Source: Thioploca ingrica (GTDB lineage Bacteria; Pseudomonadota; Gammaproteobacteria; Beggiatoales; Beggiatoaceae). From it: a DNA stretch of 64,000 nucleotides. The position numbers were made by a program, and so were the translations under genes. The notes beneath the pieces were generated by a model, which saw only the letters and a program-made list of their open reading frames with translations, did not search any database and was not told where the DNA came from. The stretch is from the NCBI GenBank assembly GCA_000828835.1, contig AP014633.1:4092001-4156000 (forward strand), in the 5' to 3' direction. Of the stretch, positions 52,353-62,283 are shown piece by piece; positions within the stretch are counted from its first letter, which is position 1, and the number at the start of each line of letters is the position of its first letter.

Positions 52353-55208
52353 ATGGCGATAATTGATATCGAACGCGATGTTATCGTAGTTCGGATAGTG
52401 TATGATGGTCCACCATTTTCTGGTAAAACTACCAGTGTTCATGCACTCGCAAAAATTCTGGATAAACGTGATACCGTTTTTTCCCCTCAAGAAGATCCTT
52501 TGAGTAAAACACTTTATTTTGACTGGATGGAATATTGTGGTGGATTCTTTAAAGGGTACAGTATCTCTTGTCAAATCATTAGTGTGCCTGGACAACTTTC
52601 GTTAATGGAACGTCGTCATTTTCTGTTACGCACAGCAGATAGTGTGGTTTTTGTCCTGGATGCCAGTGAAGCCAATACTGAGATTGCTTTAACTTATTTT
52701 AATGATTTACAACAACTGCTTTCCCCAGAAGACCACCACTTCGTTCAGGTCATTATCCAAGCCAATAAACAAGATAAACCCAAAGCTTTGTCTGCTTTAC
52801 AATTGAAACAGACGCTATTCCCAGATTATCCCAACATTAAAATCGTTGATTCAGCAGCGATAGCCGGTAAAGGTATTCGAGAAACGTTTGTTTTAGCTGT
52901 TAGGCTGGCGTTGGAGCGAGCCGAAGTTTTAATGGTAAAAGGTCAATTGGATCATGGTCATCCGGAAATCGATAGTGGTGAAGATTTATTTACTCAGCTA
53001 CAGAAAGATCTATTTCTCCAAACAACGCCTTTAAAATCTGAAGCAATTCCGCTGGTTGAATCAAACTCAGCAGAGCAAACTGAACTCGTCACCACGAATA
53101 TTGCTTTCCAATCCGATCAAGATATTATAACAGAAGAATCAACTCAAGAAATTGATACCGCTTATGGTACCGAAAATCAGTTAGAAGAACTGAATTCTGA
53201 GTCAACGGCATTGTTTGAACAACTGGATAATAATCATGAAGATGTCATTGCAGCGGCTGACTCCACCGCCACCCTTGAATCTGCCGAATCGCTTGCAGAA
53301 TTAACCGAAATCACGGCTACACTTCCACCAACACCCAGCGATATAGAACTCAATGAATTGCCTTTGGAATTGGTTGATTTATTTGAACCATTCACAGAAT
53401 TTGAAGATCCTGATGATGAGTGGAATGAAGAATGGGTAGAACCCTTGCTCGGAACAGAAGCCTTTACCGAAGAAGAAGAGGAATTTTTTAACCAATTAAT
53501 AGCGAGTAGTCAAATTGCTGAAGAAGAAATAGAAGAAGATTTTGAAGAGCCCCTTTATTCCGAAACGGTAGGAACTACATTTGCCGATGCTAACCAATTA
53601 ACTGAAAAATCTATATCATTTTTTGATGACTTAGATCAAAGTGACGCAACCACAATTGCGGATTTATCTCTAGAACATCCTCTTCCCACGACGACTGAAG
53701 TGAGTGAATTATCACCTCCTTCAATGTATTCAAACTCAAAAACTTTTGAAGATTTAGCAGCAGAAGATTTAGCAGCAGATGATTCTCATATTGATTCATC
53801 TACCGCGACTAATGAATTGCTCACTTCAACCTCAGCAGCAATAGAACCGCCCAGTTTACTAGAACCAGCGCTGGTTAAAGATTGGATGGAATTAGATGAT
53901 TCCAAACCAACCGAAGCGCTTGAACCATTATTACCCACCAAGCCAACAACAACGGAGTCAGTGGTAGTTGAAGCCGTTGAACCAATTGCTTCAACCTCAG
54001 CCGCAATAGAACCGCCCAGTTTACTAGAACCAGCGCTGGTTAAAGATTGGATGGAATTAGATGATTCCGAACCAGCCGAATCGCTTGAACCACTACCCAC
54101 CGAGCTAACAACAACGGAGTTAGTAGTAGCTGAAGCCATTGAACCGATTACTTCAACCCCAGAAGCAATAGAACCGCCGAGTTTCCTAGAACCAGCGCTG
54201 GTTAAAGATTGGATGGAATTAGATGATTCCAACTCAGCCGAAGCGCTTGAACCATTGCCCACCGAGCCAACAACAACGGAGTCAGTGGTAGCTGAAGCCA
54301 TTGAACCGATTGCTTCAACCTCAGCCGCGCTTGAACCGCCGAGTTTACTAGAATCGCTGGCGGTTAAAAATGACGTGGAATTAGATGATTCCGAGGTAAC
54401 CCATCTACCTTTTATGGCTAAAGAAGAGATAAGCACCTTACCGATTTTACTCGAAACCACACCGCTATCCACAGAACCAGCACTTTCTCCAAAGGTATCT
54501 CTCCCACTTGTTCCTAATGAAACCATATCAAATCAATGGATTTGGCCACCGCTAGCTGGGCGAACTTGGATACAAACCATTTTTCATGCGCCAACTCAGA
54601 TTGCTCAAAAATCTAATGGCATATGGATTATCGAAGCCACCAATAACTGGTCTGGCTTTTCCAAGGCAGAATGGTTATACCATGATATTCAATTAGCCAA
54701 ACAAGCACTACATGATCATATTCGCATGCACCTACAGTGTAGTCCGCTGTTGTCAGAAAAACGTGGTATCGTTATAGCTGCTGATGAAGAAAATTGGCGT
54801 TTATGGCAACTGGTTCAGTTAGAAACAACCTTAGCGACCCATTTGCTTATGGCTTTGCAAGAAAACACCATGGACAAATTAGCCTTAGAAGTATTTAGAT
54901 GTGTTAGCCATTACGCAGAGGTGTATTTACGTTGTGCCCAATATCCCTCCTATCTCGATTTGAACCTGGAAAATATTGGCAGCAATCAAGAACGACAATT
55001 AGTTTATGTCGGAATAGTCGATTCAATTTTGCCGGTGAATGAACGAACTCAAGCCGGATTGCTTGACTCGATTAAGCAACTGTTAATTGAGCCCATTAAA
55101 CAGGCTAAAGATAATCTAGATATAGCGGCTATCGTTAATGAATTAGAAAAAATTGATGGTTTTGGACAACACTACCTTTTAGAAGTATTGATTCAACTAT
55201 TTCGGTAA
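52353..55208 (+). CDS. MglA-like small GTPase with acidic repeat tail
   Basis: The product is 951 residues. Residues 10-190 form an MglA/Ras-type GTPase: G1 GPPFSGKTT (19-27), TLYFDWM switch I (53-59), VPGQ instead of DxxGQ (78-81, as in MglA), NKQD (138-141) and a possible G5 around DSAAI. Residues 200-725 are highly acidic and disordered and include four repeats of about 54 residues (IEPPSLLEPALVKDWMELDD). A distinct C-terminal domain (725-951) is unknown. MglA proteins set cell polarity and gliding direction with Roadblock regulators. The neighbouring Roadblock-like genes support that reading. Confidence 0.8.
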   Translation: MAIIDIERDVIVVRIVYDGPPFSGKTTSVHALAKILDKRDTVFSPQEDPLSKTLYFDWMEYCGGFFKGYSISCQIISVPGQLSLMERRHFLLRTADSVVFVLDASEANTEIALTYFNDLQQLLSPEDHHFVQVIIQANKQDKPKALSALQLKQTLFPDYPNIKIVDSAAIAGKGIRETFVLAVRLALERAEVLMVKGQLDHGHPEIDSGEDLFTQLQKDLFLQTTPLKSEAIPLVESNSAEQTELVTTNIAFQSDQDIITEESTQEIDTAYGTENQLEELNSESTALFEQLDNNHEDVIAAADSTATLESAESLAELTEITATLPPTPSDIELNELPLELVDLFEPFTEFEDPDDEWNEEWVEPLLGTEAFTEEEEEFFNQLIASSQIAEEEIEEDFEEPLYSETVGTTFADANQLTEKSISFFDDLDQSDATTIADLSLEHPLPTTTEVSELSPPSMYSNSKTFEDLAAEDLAADDSHIDSSTATNELLTSTSAAIEPPSLLEPALVKDWMELDDSKPTEALEPLLPTKPTTTESVVVEAVEPIASTSAAIEPPSLLEPALVKDWMELDDSEPAESLEPLPTELTTTELVVAEAIEPITSTPEAIEPPSFLEPALVKDWMELDDSNSAEALEPLPTEPTTTESVVAEAIEPIASTSAALEPPSLLESLAVKNDVELDDSEVTHLPFMAKEEISTLPILLETTPLSTEPALSPKVSLPLVPNETISNQWIWPPLAGRTWIQTIFHAPTQIAQKSNGIWIIEATNNWSGFSKAEWLYHDIQLAKQALHDHIRMHLQCSPLLSEKRGIVIAADEENWRLWQLVQLETTLATHLLMALQENTMDKLALEVFRCVSHYAEVYLRCAQYPSYLDLNLENIGSNQERQLVYVGIVDSILPVNERTQAGLLDSIKQLLIEPIKQAKDNLDIAAIVNELEKIDGFGQHYLLEVLIQLFR
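53815..54405 (+). repeat. Tandem in-frame repeats inside the MglA-like gene
   Basis: Four units with periods of 165, 162 and 162 bases; the fourth is degenerate. The core encodes EPPSLLEPALVKDWMELDDS followed by an EALEPLPTEPTTTESVV-like stretch. The copies are near-identical at DNA level, so repeat number may vary between strains. Confidence 0.85.
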
Positions 55209-55262
55209 TTTCGGCAATGAGCAATAATGGCTTAAAACAATTCTATTTCATTAGTTAAGAAG

Positions 55263-55300
55263 GTAGGGTGGGCAACGGTAAAGCGCGTTGCCCACCCTAC
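55263..55300. repeat. Perfect GTAGGGTGGGCAAC hairpin between convergent genes
   Basis: GTAGGGTGGGCAAC and GTTGCCCACCCTAC form a perfect 14-bp stem around a 10-base loop. It lies between the 3' ends of the MglA-like gene and rne, so it may also act as a two-way terminator. Confidence 0.75.
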
Positions 55301-55346
55301 TATTTATCTCGTTTCTTCAATGATCGGGATCAATTGATGACACGTC

Positions 55347-57431
55347 CTAATGAATTTCTTCCTTAAGACGATTTTCTTTCACTTCAGCCACTTCGTTGCC
55401 ACTATTGGGGTTAGTCATTTCTACCGCTGTAGAGACTGAAGTGGTTTCTAGGTTTCCCATTTCAGGACGTTTACGACGGCGACCACGACGCACATAAGTC
55501 GAATTTCGACCATTGTCTGTTCTTCTGGCTATTTCGGCTTCGGTTGAATTACTATTCAACTCAATCGCTGGCATTGGATTGCGTGTTCTAGGCGTATGGC
55601 GAAAACGTCTTTGGTTAATGGAGCGGTTACTAGTGGGTCGACCCAGGCGAGATGGGTTGGATAATTCGGTAGAGGGAACTTGAGTTTTCTCCTCGCTATC
55701 TTTGCGAAATAATCGATTCCAGAAACGTCTTATCAAACTAATTTGTTGTCCAGCCGATTTAAAATGAGGCATCGGGGGGTTAGTGTGTATGACTCCTTTT
55801 ACAGCCGGTTCTTCATGAATTTCTGGTTGAGTGGGTGCTTTATACTGATCAAGCACCGGTTCAGGCGGTGGCGTAATTAAATTGTAACTCGCTTTGTTGT
55901 TGATAAATTCGTTTTTGTCATCCTGTCGCACCCGTTGTACTTCATAGCGTGGGGTTTCCATATTGGGATCAGGAACAATTATAATACTGATTTTTTGGCG
56001 GTTTTCGATTTCTCGTATCGTATAACGCTTGTCATTGAGTAAATAAGTCGCTACCACTACCGGGACTTGAGCAATAATTTTAATCGTTTTTTCTTTCATC
56101 GCTTCTTCTTCCAGTAATCGCAAAATAGAAAGCGATAAAGATTCCACCGCTCGAATAGTCCCTTGCCCGCTACAACGTGGACAAACGGTATGACTGGATT
56201 CACCGAGAGAGGGTCTGAGTCGTTGCCGTGACATTTCTAACAATCCAAAACGCGAAATACGTCCTACTTGGACTCGTGCCCTATCCATTCTCAAGGCTTC
56301 TTTCATGCGGTTTTCAACTTCACGTTGATGTTTGTGACTCAGCATATCAATAAAATCAATAACCACGAGTCCTCCAGAGTCACGGAGGCGAAGTTGCCGA
56401 GCAATTTCCTCCACTGCTTCAAGGTTAGTTTGTAGAGCCGTTTCTTCTATATCACCGCCTTTGGTGGCGCGAGCAGAGTTAATATCAATAGACAAGAGTG
56501 CTTCAGTATGATCAAGGACAATGGCACCACCCGAAGGTAATTTGACTTCACGTTGAAAAGCGGATTCGATTTGGCTTTCAATTTGGTAGCGGGTAAAAAG
56601 TGGTACCTTATCTTGATATAATTTCACTTTACTGAGATGTTGCGGCATGACCCGTTGCATGAATTCAGAAGCTTCTTCATGAATCTCTTGATTATCAACC
56701 AAAATTTCACTAATATCTTCCCGCAAGTAATCTCGAATAGCACGGATAATAATATTACTTTCCTGATAAATAAGAAAAGGGGCAGATTGTTGTTGAGCGG
56801 AGGCTTCGATTGCTTGCCATAACTGCAAGAGATATTCTAAATCCCATTGTAGTTCTTCAGCGGTTTTACTCACACCGGCAGTACGAAGGATTAAACCCAT
56901 GCCTGGCGGTATTTCTAAAGTACTTAAGGCTTCGCGCGCTTCACTACGCTCCTCTCCTTCAATCCGACGTGATACCCCACCGGCTCTCGGATTATTCGGC
57001 ATCAGGACTAAATAACGTCCAGCTAAACTAATAAAAGTCGTTAAAGCAGCACCTTTATTACCACGTTCTTCTTTATCGATTTGGATAATGATTTCTTGTC
57101 CTTCTTTCAAGACATCCTTAATGCTTGCACGAAGGGGTATGTCGGTTTCTTCTGTAGTGGGTTCAATATCCTCTAATTTATCCAACAACTGGGGCTGAAA
57201 ATAACTTCGATTAATATCTTTCAGTGGTAAAAAACCGTGTCGATCCGCCCCAAAATCAACAAAAGCCGCTTCTAAACTGGGTTCTAAGCGAGTAATTTTA
57301 CCTTTATAAATATTCGATTTAGTTTGCCTACGTCCGGTAGTTTCAATATCAAAATTATGTAATTTTTGGCCATCAACCATAGCCACCCTTAATTCTTCTG
57401 GTTGGGTGGCGTTAATGAGTATTCTCTTCAT
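55347..57431 (-). CDS. rne: Ribonuclease E
   Basis: This 694-residue endoribonuclease is the core of mRNA decay and rRNA/tRNA processing. The S1 RNA-binding domain spans about 35-125, the 5'-sensor follows, and the DNase I-like catalytic domain includes VVIDFIDM. The Zn-link [11 protein letters not shown] lies near residue 405. After residue 515 a basic, proline- and asparagine-rich tail replaces the much longer scaffold of E. coli RNase E, so degradosome binding sites are probably reduced. AAGGA precedes the ATG by 8 bases. It is divergent to rluC, as in E. coli. Confidence 0.94.
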   Translation of the reverse strand: MKRILINATQPEELRVAMVDGQKLHNFDIETTGRRQTKSNIYKGKITRLEPSLEAAFVDFGADRHGFLPLKDINRSYFQPQLLDKLEDIEPTTEETDIPLRASIKDVLKEGQEIIIQIDKEERGNKGAALTTFISLAGRYLVLMPNNPRAGGVSRRIEGEERSEAREALSTLEIPPGMGLILRTAGVSKTAEELQWDLEYLLQLWQAIEASAQQQSAPFLIYQESNIIIRAIRDYLREDISEILVDNQEIHEEASEFMQRVMPQHLSKVKLYQDKVPLFTRYQIESQIESAFQREVKLPSGGAIVLDHTEALLSIDINSARATKGGDIEETALQTNLEAVEEIARQLRLRDSGGLVVIDFIDMLSHKHQREVENRMKEALRMDRARVQVGRISRFGLLEMSRQRLRPSLGESSHTVCPRCSGQGTIRAVESLSLSILRLLEEEAMKEKTIKIIAQVPVVVATYLLNDKRYTIREIENRQKISIIIVPDPNMETPRYEVQRVRQDDKNEFINNKASYNLITPPPEPVLDQYKAPTQPEIHEEPAVKGVIHTNPPMPHFKSAGQQISLIRRFWNRLFRKDSEEKTQVPSTELSNPSRLGRPTSNRSINQRRFRHTPRTRNPMPAIELNSNSTEAEIARRTDNGRNSTYVRRGRRRKRPEMGNLETTSVSTAVEMTNPNSGNEVAEVKENRLKEEIH

Positions 57432-57950
57432 ATTGTTAATCCTTATTCTTGAATCAAAGCACTCAACGGGTGGTAGGAGTTCAAAGTCAAAAATAGTGTT
57501 CTTTATTCTTTACTTTACTTTTTAACATTTGCTGCTGGGAACATACTATTACCTTCCTGGGCACGATAGGTAATCTGTTCTAACCCTATCCAAAGGTTAC
57601 TCAGATAGCGCATTAGGTTCTCCCAACACCATGAATCGCTGATTCAAATACTGTATTGACTACAAATTAATGGGTTGCCTTGATGTGATATAATTCTGTG
57701 GTTATTGAGTCAGTTGTTATTTGACCTCTTCATCCTAAACATCATTTTTTTTGGTTTTACCCAATTTAAGTTCAATAACTGACTCAATGACCCGTGTATC
57801 TGCACCAAGGACATCCATTTCATCAAGGGTGAATAACACGACCCAATAAGCTTTATCAATGCGTGTTTAATTACCCGAAACTATTAAAAGTTATACCATC
57901 ACAACTATAACAGTGTTAGATAGGGGTATCAAACTGTTATAATTTTAATT
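57432..57950. promoter_or_regulatory. rne/rluC divergent control region with a long inverted repeat
   Basis: ATTGAGTCAGTTGTTAT (57704-57720) pairs with AATAACTGACTCAAT (57774-57788). This could form a stem in the rne 5' leader, where E. coli rne is autoregulated by hairpins. On the plus strand TATAAT at 57938-57943 lies 7 bases before the rluC ATG, suggesting a leaderless mRNA. Confidence 0.45.
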
Positions 57951-58919
57951 ATGGAATCATCTACTTTAACACCAAACACAGTTGCTTACCTGCAAATTAC
58001 CAGTGAACAAGCTGGGCAACGGATTGATAATTTTTTACACACTCACCTTAAAGGGGTACCTAAAACTCATCTTTATCGGATTTTACGTACCGGTGAAGTG
58101 CGGGTGAATAAAAGTCGCATTAAACCAACTTACCGTTTACAAAACGGCGATGTTATTCGGTTACCGCCACTTCATTTTCAACCGACCTCTACCCAATCCC
58201 CGGCTGTGACTCAACAACAGCAATTAGCTCAGACTATTTTATATGAAGATAACCGCCTGATTGTTATCAATAAACCCGCTGGGATGGCGGTACACGGTGG
58301 TAGTGGTATTCAGGCGGGAGTTATTGAAGCATTACGTGCTTTATACCCGCAGTTACCGTATTTGGAATTAGTCCACCGTTTAGATCGTGATACCTCTGGT
58401 TGCCTTATGATTGCTAAAAAGTCAAGTATGTTAAGGCGGTTACATGACTTACTCCGCAATGGTGAAATTGATAAACAGTATCTGGCATTAGTACAAGGTT
58501 ATTGGAACCCAAATTTGACCCAAGTGGAACTGCCGTTACGTAAAAATATTCTGAGTTCCGGTGAACGGATTGTACGGGTACAAGTCAGCGGTAAACACTC
58601 CGTCAGCCAATTTCAAGTTGAACGTCACCTAACTACCACGACACTCTTGCGAATCAAACCGTTAACGGGACGCACCCATCAAATTCGAGTTCATACTGCC
58701 CATGTTGGGCACCCTATTGCGGGTGATAATAAATATGGTGATGATACCTTTAACCAAAAGATGCGGCAACTTAAACTGAATCGTTTATTTTTACATGCAG
58801 AAAAACTCAGTTTGACTTTACCGGAACTCAATTTTCAGTTGGCGGTAGTAGCACCTTTACCTCCGCGCTTAACACAAGTTTTACACCATTTGGATACAGT
58901 TCATGTCAAAACGGTTTAG
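57951..58919 (+). CDS. rluC: 23S rRNA pseudouridine synthase RluC
   Basis: This 322-residue enzyme modifies uridines 955, 2504 and 2580 (E. coli numbering). An N-terminal S4 RNA-binding domain (about 15-75; RIDNFLHTHLKGVPKTHLYR) precedes the catalytic domain, which has NKPAGMAVHGG and the catalytic Asp in HRLDRDTSG. The LTGRTHQIRVH motif confirms the RluA/C/D family. A TATAAT box ends 7 bases before the ATG with no ribosome binding site, suggesting leaderless translation. It overlaps the following HAD gene by 17 bases. Confidence 0.93.
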   Translation: MESSTLTPNTVAYLQITSEQAGQRIDNFLHTHLKGVPKTHLYRILRTGEVRVNKSRIKPTYRLQNGDVIRLPPLHFQPTSTQSPAVTQQQQLAQTILYEDNRLIVINKPAGMAVHGGSGIQAGVIEALRALYPQLPYLELVHRLDRDTSGCLMIAKKSSMLRRLHDLLRNGEIDKQYLALVQGYWNPNLTQVELPLRKNILSSGERIVRVQVSGKHSVSQFQVERHLTTTTLLRIKPLTGRTHQIRVHTAHVGHPIAGDNKYGDDTFNQKMRQLKLNRLFLHAEKLSLTLPELNFQLAVVAPLPPRLTQVLHHLDTVHVKTV

Positions 58920-59556
58920 TTTACTCGTCTTTGATTGGGATGGCACGTTAATGGACTCACAAGCCCGTATCGTGGCGAGTTTTCAAGCAACCATTGCCCA
59001 ATTAGGTTTAGAACCACGTACCCCAACACAAATTCGTCATATTATCGGTTTAGGTTTGGATATAGCCATCGCTACTTTATTTCCGCAAACTTCTGCTTTA
59101 TTACGTCAACAAATTGCACAATATTATCGTTCGCACTTTTTTAACTTGAATTTACCAATGCCTTTATTTCCGGGTGTAGCAGAAACTTTACAAACTTTGC
59201 ATACTGCTGGCTATAAACTCGCTGTTGCTACAGGCAAAAGTCGAGCCGGGCTTAATCTGGCACTGGCGGATTCTGGATTAAGCAACCTATTTCATGGTTC
59301 TCGTTGTGCAGAAGAAACCGGTTCAAAACCACACCCGCAAATGCTACAAGAGATTATGGCAGAATTAAATGTATTACCCCCAGCTACTTTAATGATAGGT
59401 GATACCGAATATGATTTACAAATGGCCAATAATGCCAAAGTTGGAGCAGTTGCAGTGACTTATGGTGTCCATGATAAAGCACACTTATTGACTTTTCAGC
59501 CGTTAATTTGTTTAGATACTTTACCCGAATTACTGGATTGGTTACCGACTCACTAA
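58903..59556 (+). CDS. HAD family phosphatase
   Basis: This 217-residue HAD subfamily IA hydrolase resembles phosphoglycolate phosphatases. The nucleophile motif DWDGTLMD is at residues 11-18, the second Thr/Ser is in VATGKSRAG, the Lys lies in GSKPHP and motif IV is GDTEYD. It overlaps the end of rluC, and sppA follows 248 bases later, an order known from Pseudomonas. The real substrate is unknown. Confidence 0.9.
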   Translation: MSKRFSLLVFDWDGTLMDSQARIVASFQATIAQLGLEPRTPTQIRHIIGLGLDIAIATLFPQTSALLRQQIAQYYRSHFFNLNLPMPLFPGVAETLQTLHTAGYKLAVATGKSRAGLNLALADSGLSNLFHGSRCAEETGSKPHPQMLQEIMAELNVLPPATLMIGDTEYDLQMANNAKVGAVAVTYGVHDKAHLLTFQPLICLDTLPELLDWLPTH

Positions 59557-59602
59557 AAAAAAGTAACCACCAGTCCTCTTATCTGTTTATAATTTATAAA
59601 TA

Positions 59603-59687
59603 ACTCACTTAGGTTACGCACGACTTCATCTACCTCCCTTTATCAAAGGGAAAATGGGAAAAAAACAGGTTGGTGCGTAACGTGAGT
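59603..59687. repeat. Inverted repeat with GTTACGCAC arms
   Basis: ACTCAC...GTTACGCAC pairs with GTGCGTAAC...GTGAGT. The interior holds the degenerate C-rich unit CTCCCTTTATCAAAGGGAAA. It lies between the HAD gene and sppA, which may be transcribed separately. Confidence 0.6.
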
Positions 59688-59804
59688 AAATAATTATTAT
59701 ATTTTAATAGCTCACTTCAGTTTCAGTAAGTAGCGATAAAAAAATAATAACAACTTAATTTTTAATAAAATTTTTACTCATCACTCGACAGGATAAATAA
59801 CTTT

Positions 59805-60836
59805 ATGTCAGTAACAGAAAATCAAGAAATACCTCCTCATGTAGAAACAGCGACTTCTCCACCGCAGGTGTGTAAAGAGGATAATTGGGAACGTGATATT
59901 TTAAATCGTCTCGCTTTTGCTACGCTTAATGAACAACGTCGCCACCGACGTTGGCGTATTTTCTTTATATTTTTATTTTTTATTTACTTATTTCTCATTT
60001 ATTTCACTGTTTATCAACCAGAATGGAATAATTTAGTCACCGTAGAGGATGACATCACCAACACCGGTAAACATACTGCCTTAATAGAAATAGACGGCGT
60101 TATTGCAACGGATACCGAAGCCAGTGCTGACAAAATTGTATCTAGTTTACAAAAAGCCTTTAAAGATAAAACCACAGCCGGTATTATCCTGCGAATTAAT
60201 AGTCCCGGTGGCAGTCCAGTGCAAGCGGGTTATATTAATGATGAAATTAACCGCTTACGCAAACAATATTCTGCTATTCCGGTCTATGCGGTCATAACGG
60301 ATATTTGTGCTTCGGGTGGCTATTATATCGCTGCGGCAGCGGACAAAATTTATGCCGATAAAGCCAGTGTAGTGGGTTCTATTGGCGTATTAATGAATGG
60401 CTTTGGTTTTGTACAAGCAATGGATAAATTAGGAATAGAACGCCGTCTCCTGACTGCCGGGGAACATAAAGGATTTTTAGATCCTTTTTCGCCAATGAAA
60501 CCGGAAGATATTGATCACATTAAAAATTTGTTGAATGATATTCATGCTCAATTTATCAATGCCGTTAAAACCGGACGGGGGGAACGTTTAAAGGGAGCAG
60601 ATGAAGCCAAATTATTCTCTGGTTTGGTCTGGACCGGTGAACAAGCGGTAAAATTAGGTTTAGTCGATGCGTTGGGCAGTGCCAGCTACGTCGCCCGTGA
60701 GATTATTAAAGCAGAAAAAATCAAGGATTTTACGCCGAAACCGAATTATTTAGATCGTTTCGCTGAACGTTTAGGTACCACCTTAGCGGAAAGTTTTTCT
60801 CGACAACTCAAAGTCACGGGTGCAACGATTCAGTGA
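59805..60836 (+). CDS. sppA: Signal peptide peptidase SppA (S49 family)
   Basis: This 343-residue inner-membrane serine protease degrades leftover signal peptides. A membrane helix lies at about 50-70 after a cytoplasmic N-terminus. The nucleophile S170 lies in DICASGGYYIAAAAD and the likely general base K222 in GEHKGFLDPF. NSPGGSP is also present. Its length matches the short single-domain SppA/SohB-like form. It follows rluC and the HAD gene. Confidence 0.92.
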   Translation: MSVTENQEIPPHVETATSPPQVCKEDNWERDILNRLAFATLNEQRRHRRWRIFFIFLFFIYLFLIYFTVYQPEWNNLVTVEDDITNTGKHTALIEIDGVIATDTEASADKIVSSLQKAFKDKTTAGIILRINSPGGSPVQAGYINDEINRLRKQYSAIPVYAVITDICASGGYYIAAAADKIYADKASVVGSIGVLMNGFGFVQAMDKLGIERRLLTAGEHKGFLDPFSPMKPEDIDHIKNLLNDIHAQFINAVKTGRGERLKGADEAKLFSGLVWTGEQAVKLGLVDALGSASYVAREIIKAEKIKDFTPKPNYLDRFAERLGTTLAESFSRQLKVTGATIQ

Positions 60837-60992
60837 TCCGCTTGCTACCCTGTTTATTCAAGGTAAAAGTGTTATACTAAAATCTAACTAAGGAATACCA
60901 TTCGTATTGGTGCCAAGTCAGTTTAAATAAATCAAACCGGATTGATTAATAAAGGCTAAGCTAAATCTAAAGCTAAACTGTAGTATTTTATT

Positions 60993-61607
60993 ATGCCACC
61001 ACGCAACGTTCGTCGACCCATTACTGATCACTACGACCCCAAACAACGTATTGTGGGGGGAATAGTACTATTTTTGTTAATGCTACTTATTTACAGTCTG
61101 TTAAAATTAGTACTCGGCTTTTCCTCCGTTCCAGAAGGGCGGTTTGAAATTGGTGCCCCTTTAACTGCAGAAATTCTCAGTAGCGCCAGTGGGTTAGATA
61201 AAAAACAGACTTTGCGAGCCACGGATAGTTCGATTGCCTCACCTCAAATAAACTATCCACTACCATCAGGATTTGTTTTCTTGGATCTGAAAGGTAACCC
61301 GACGCAAAAGGAAGTTTATCAGGCAGCTACTCCAGCCGGATCAGCAGAAATATATACTACAGCAACGAGTGGCGAAGAAAAATGGTACGTACAGGCAGCC
61401 AGTTTCAAGGATGAAGCGCTGGCGCAAAATTTAGTACAGAAAATTAAAGATAATCATATTGCTACCGAAGCGCATATTGTCCAAAGCAGTAATGGTTGGT
61501 ATGCAGTGCGGCTTCCGCCTCAAAGCGAGCAAGAAAAGGTTAGACAACAACATCAACAATTACGAGATGTGTTGAGAATTAATGGGATAATTAAGAAATT
61601 AAATTGA
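60993..61607 (+). CDS. Membrane protein with SPOR domain
   Basis: The product is 204 residues with a short basic cytoplasmic N-terminus, a membrane helix at about 21-43, a periplasmic linker and a C-terminal SPOR domain (about 128-195; EEKWYVQAASFKDEALAQN, AHIVQSSNGWYAVRL). SPOR domains bind denuded peptidoglycan at division sites. The last 278 bases of the gene are the start of a duplicated 954-base unit, so a second copy of the SPOR part exists downstream. Confidence 0.85.
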   Translation: MPPRNVRRPITDHYDPKQRIVGGIVLFLLMLLIYSLLKLVLGFSSVPEGRFEIGAPLTAEILSSASGLDKKQTLRATDSSIASPQINYPLPSGFVFLDLKGNPTQKEVYQAATPAGSAEIYTTATSGEEKWYVQAASFKDEALAQNLVQKIKDNHIATEAHIVQSSNGWYAVRLPPQSEQEKVRQQHQQLRDVLRINGIIKKLN

Positions 61608-62283
61608 TAAATAGTCTATTGAGGGAATAGTTATGCTTCGTTTAGTAGCGATTGCAGCAGGAGGAGCGGTAGGTGCAGTGCTACGTTTTGGGTTAACCAA
61701 TGGGGTACATGCGTTATTAAACACTAAGTTTCCGTATGGTACCTTAGTGGTCAATGTATTAGGCTGTTTGGCTATGGGGTTTTTATCGGTGGTGATGTTA
61801 GAACGTTTTGTCAGCGTAGAATGGCGCGCTGCCTTACTGACCGGTTTATTAGGTGCTTTTACCACTTTCTCGACTTTTTCATTAGAAACGTTGAATTTAC
61901 TAAACCAAGGTGAATCGACTAAAGCATTACTGAATATTTTTCTTAGCTTCAGCTTGTGTTTGTTGGCAACATGGTTAGGTTTATCTTGGGCGAGACAATT
62001 ATGAAACCTATTACTATGGTACGAATTTATCTGACCGAGGCTGAAAAGAAATTAGCGCCGTTATTAAAATACTTGCATGATGACAGCCAAGTTCTTGGTG
62101 TGACCGTGTTGAGAGGCATTAGTGGCTTTGGCAAATCGGGTAAAATTCATAGTGCTCATTTAATCGATTTATCTTTTGACTTGCCGGTGATAGTTGAATT
62201 TTTTGATACGCCCACCAAAATTGATCATATTTTACTGCAATTACAGACTTTAATTGAACCAGGACATCTCGTTCATTGGTCTG
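61330..62283. repeat. 954-bp tandem duplication, copy A
   Basis: This segment is repeated immediately as 62284-63237. I saw one difference (T at 62153, C at 63107). The three-base microhomology CTC marks each boundary (61330, 62284, 63238). The unit covers the SPOR domain, crcB and most of the DUF190 gene. Confidence 0.95.
61633..62004 (+). CDS. crcB: Fluoride channel CrcB/Fluc, copy 1
   Basis: This 123-residue membrane protein has four helices and exports fluoride as a dual-topology dimer. Fluc motifs are GAVGAVLRFGL, PYGTLVVNVLGCLAMG and TTFSTFSLET. GAGGG lies upstream of the ATG. The stop overlaps the DUF190 start (ATGA), suggesting translational coupling. It is identical to copy 2 at 62587. 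Confidence 0.93.
   Translation: MLRLVAIAAGGAVGAVLRFGLTNGVHALLNTKFPYGTLVVNVLGCLAMGFLSVVMLERFVSVEWRAALLTGLLGAFTTFSTFSLETLNLLNQGESTKALLNIFLSFSLCLLATWLGLSWARQL

Noticed and set aside
52254-52595. 113-codon open frame opposite the start of the GTPase gene
   Set aside because: It overlaps the well-supported GTPase P-loop region on the other strand and has no family features.
53786-54526. 246-codon open frame opposite the MglA-like gene
   Set aside because: It is the antisense shadow of the tandem repeats; its Ser/Gly-rich translation mirrors them.
61600-61632. Fluoride riboswitch before crcB
   Set aside because: Only 25 bases separate crcB from the SPOR gene, too few for the riboswitch, and its core is not seen.
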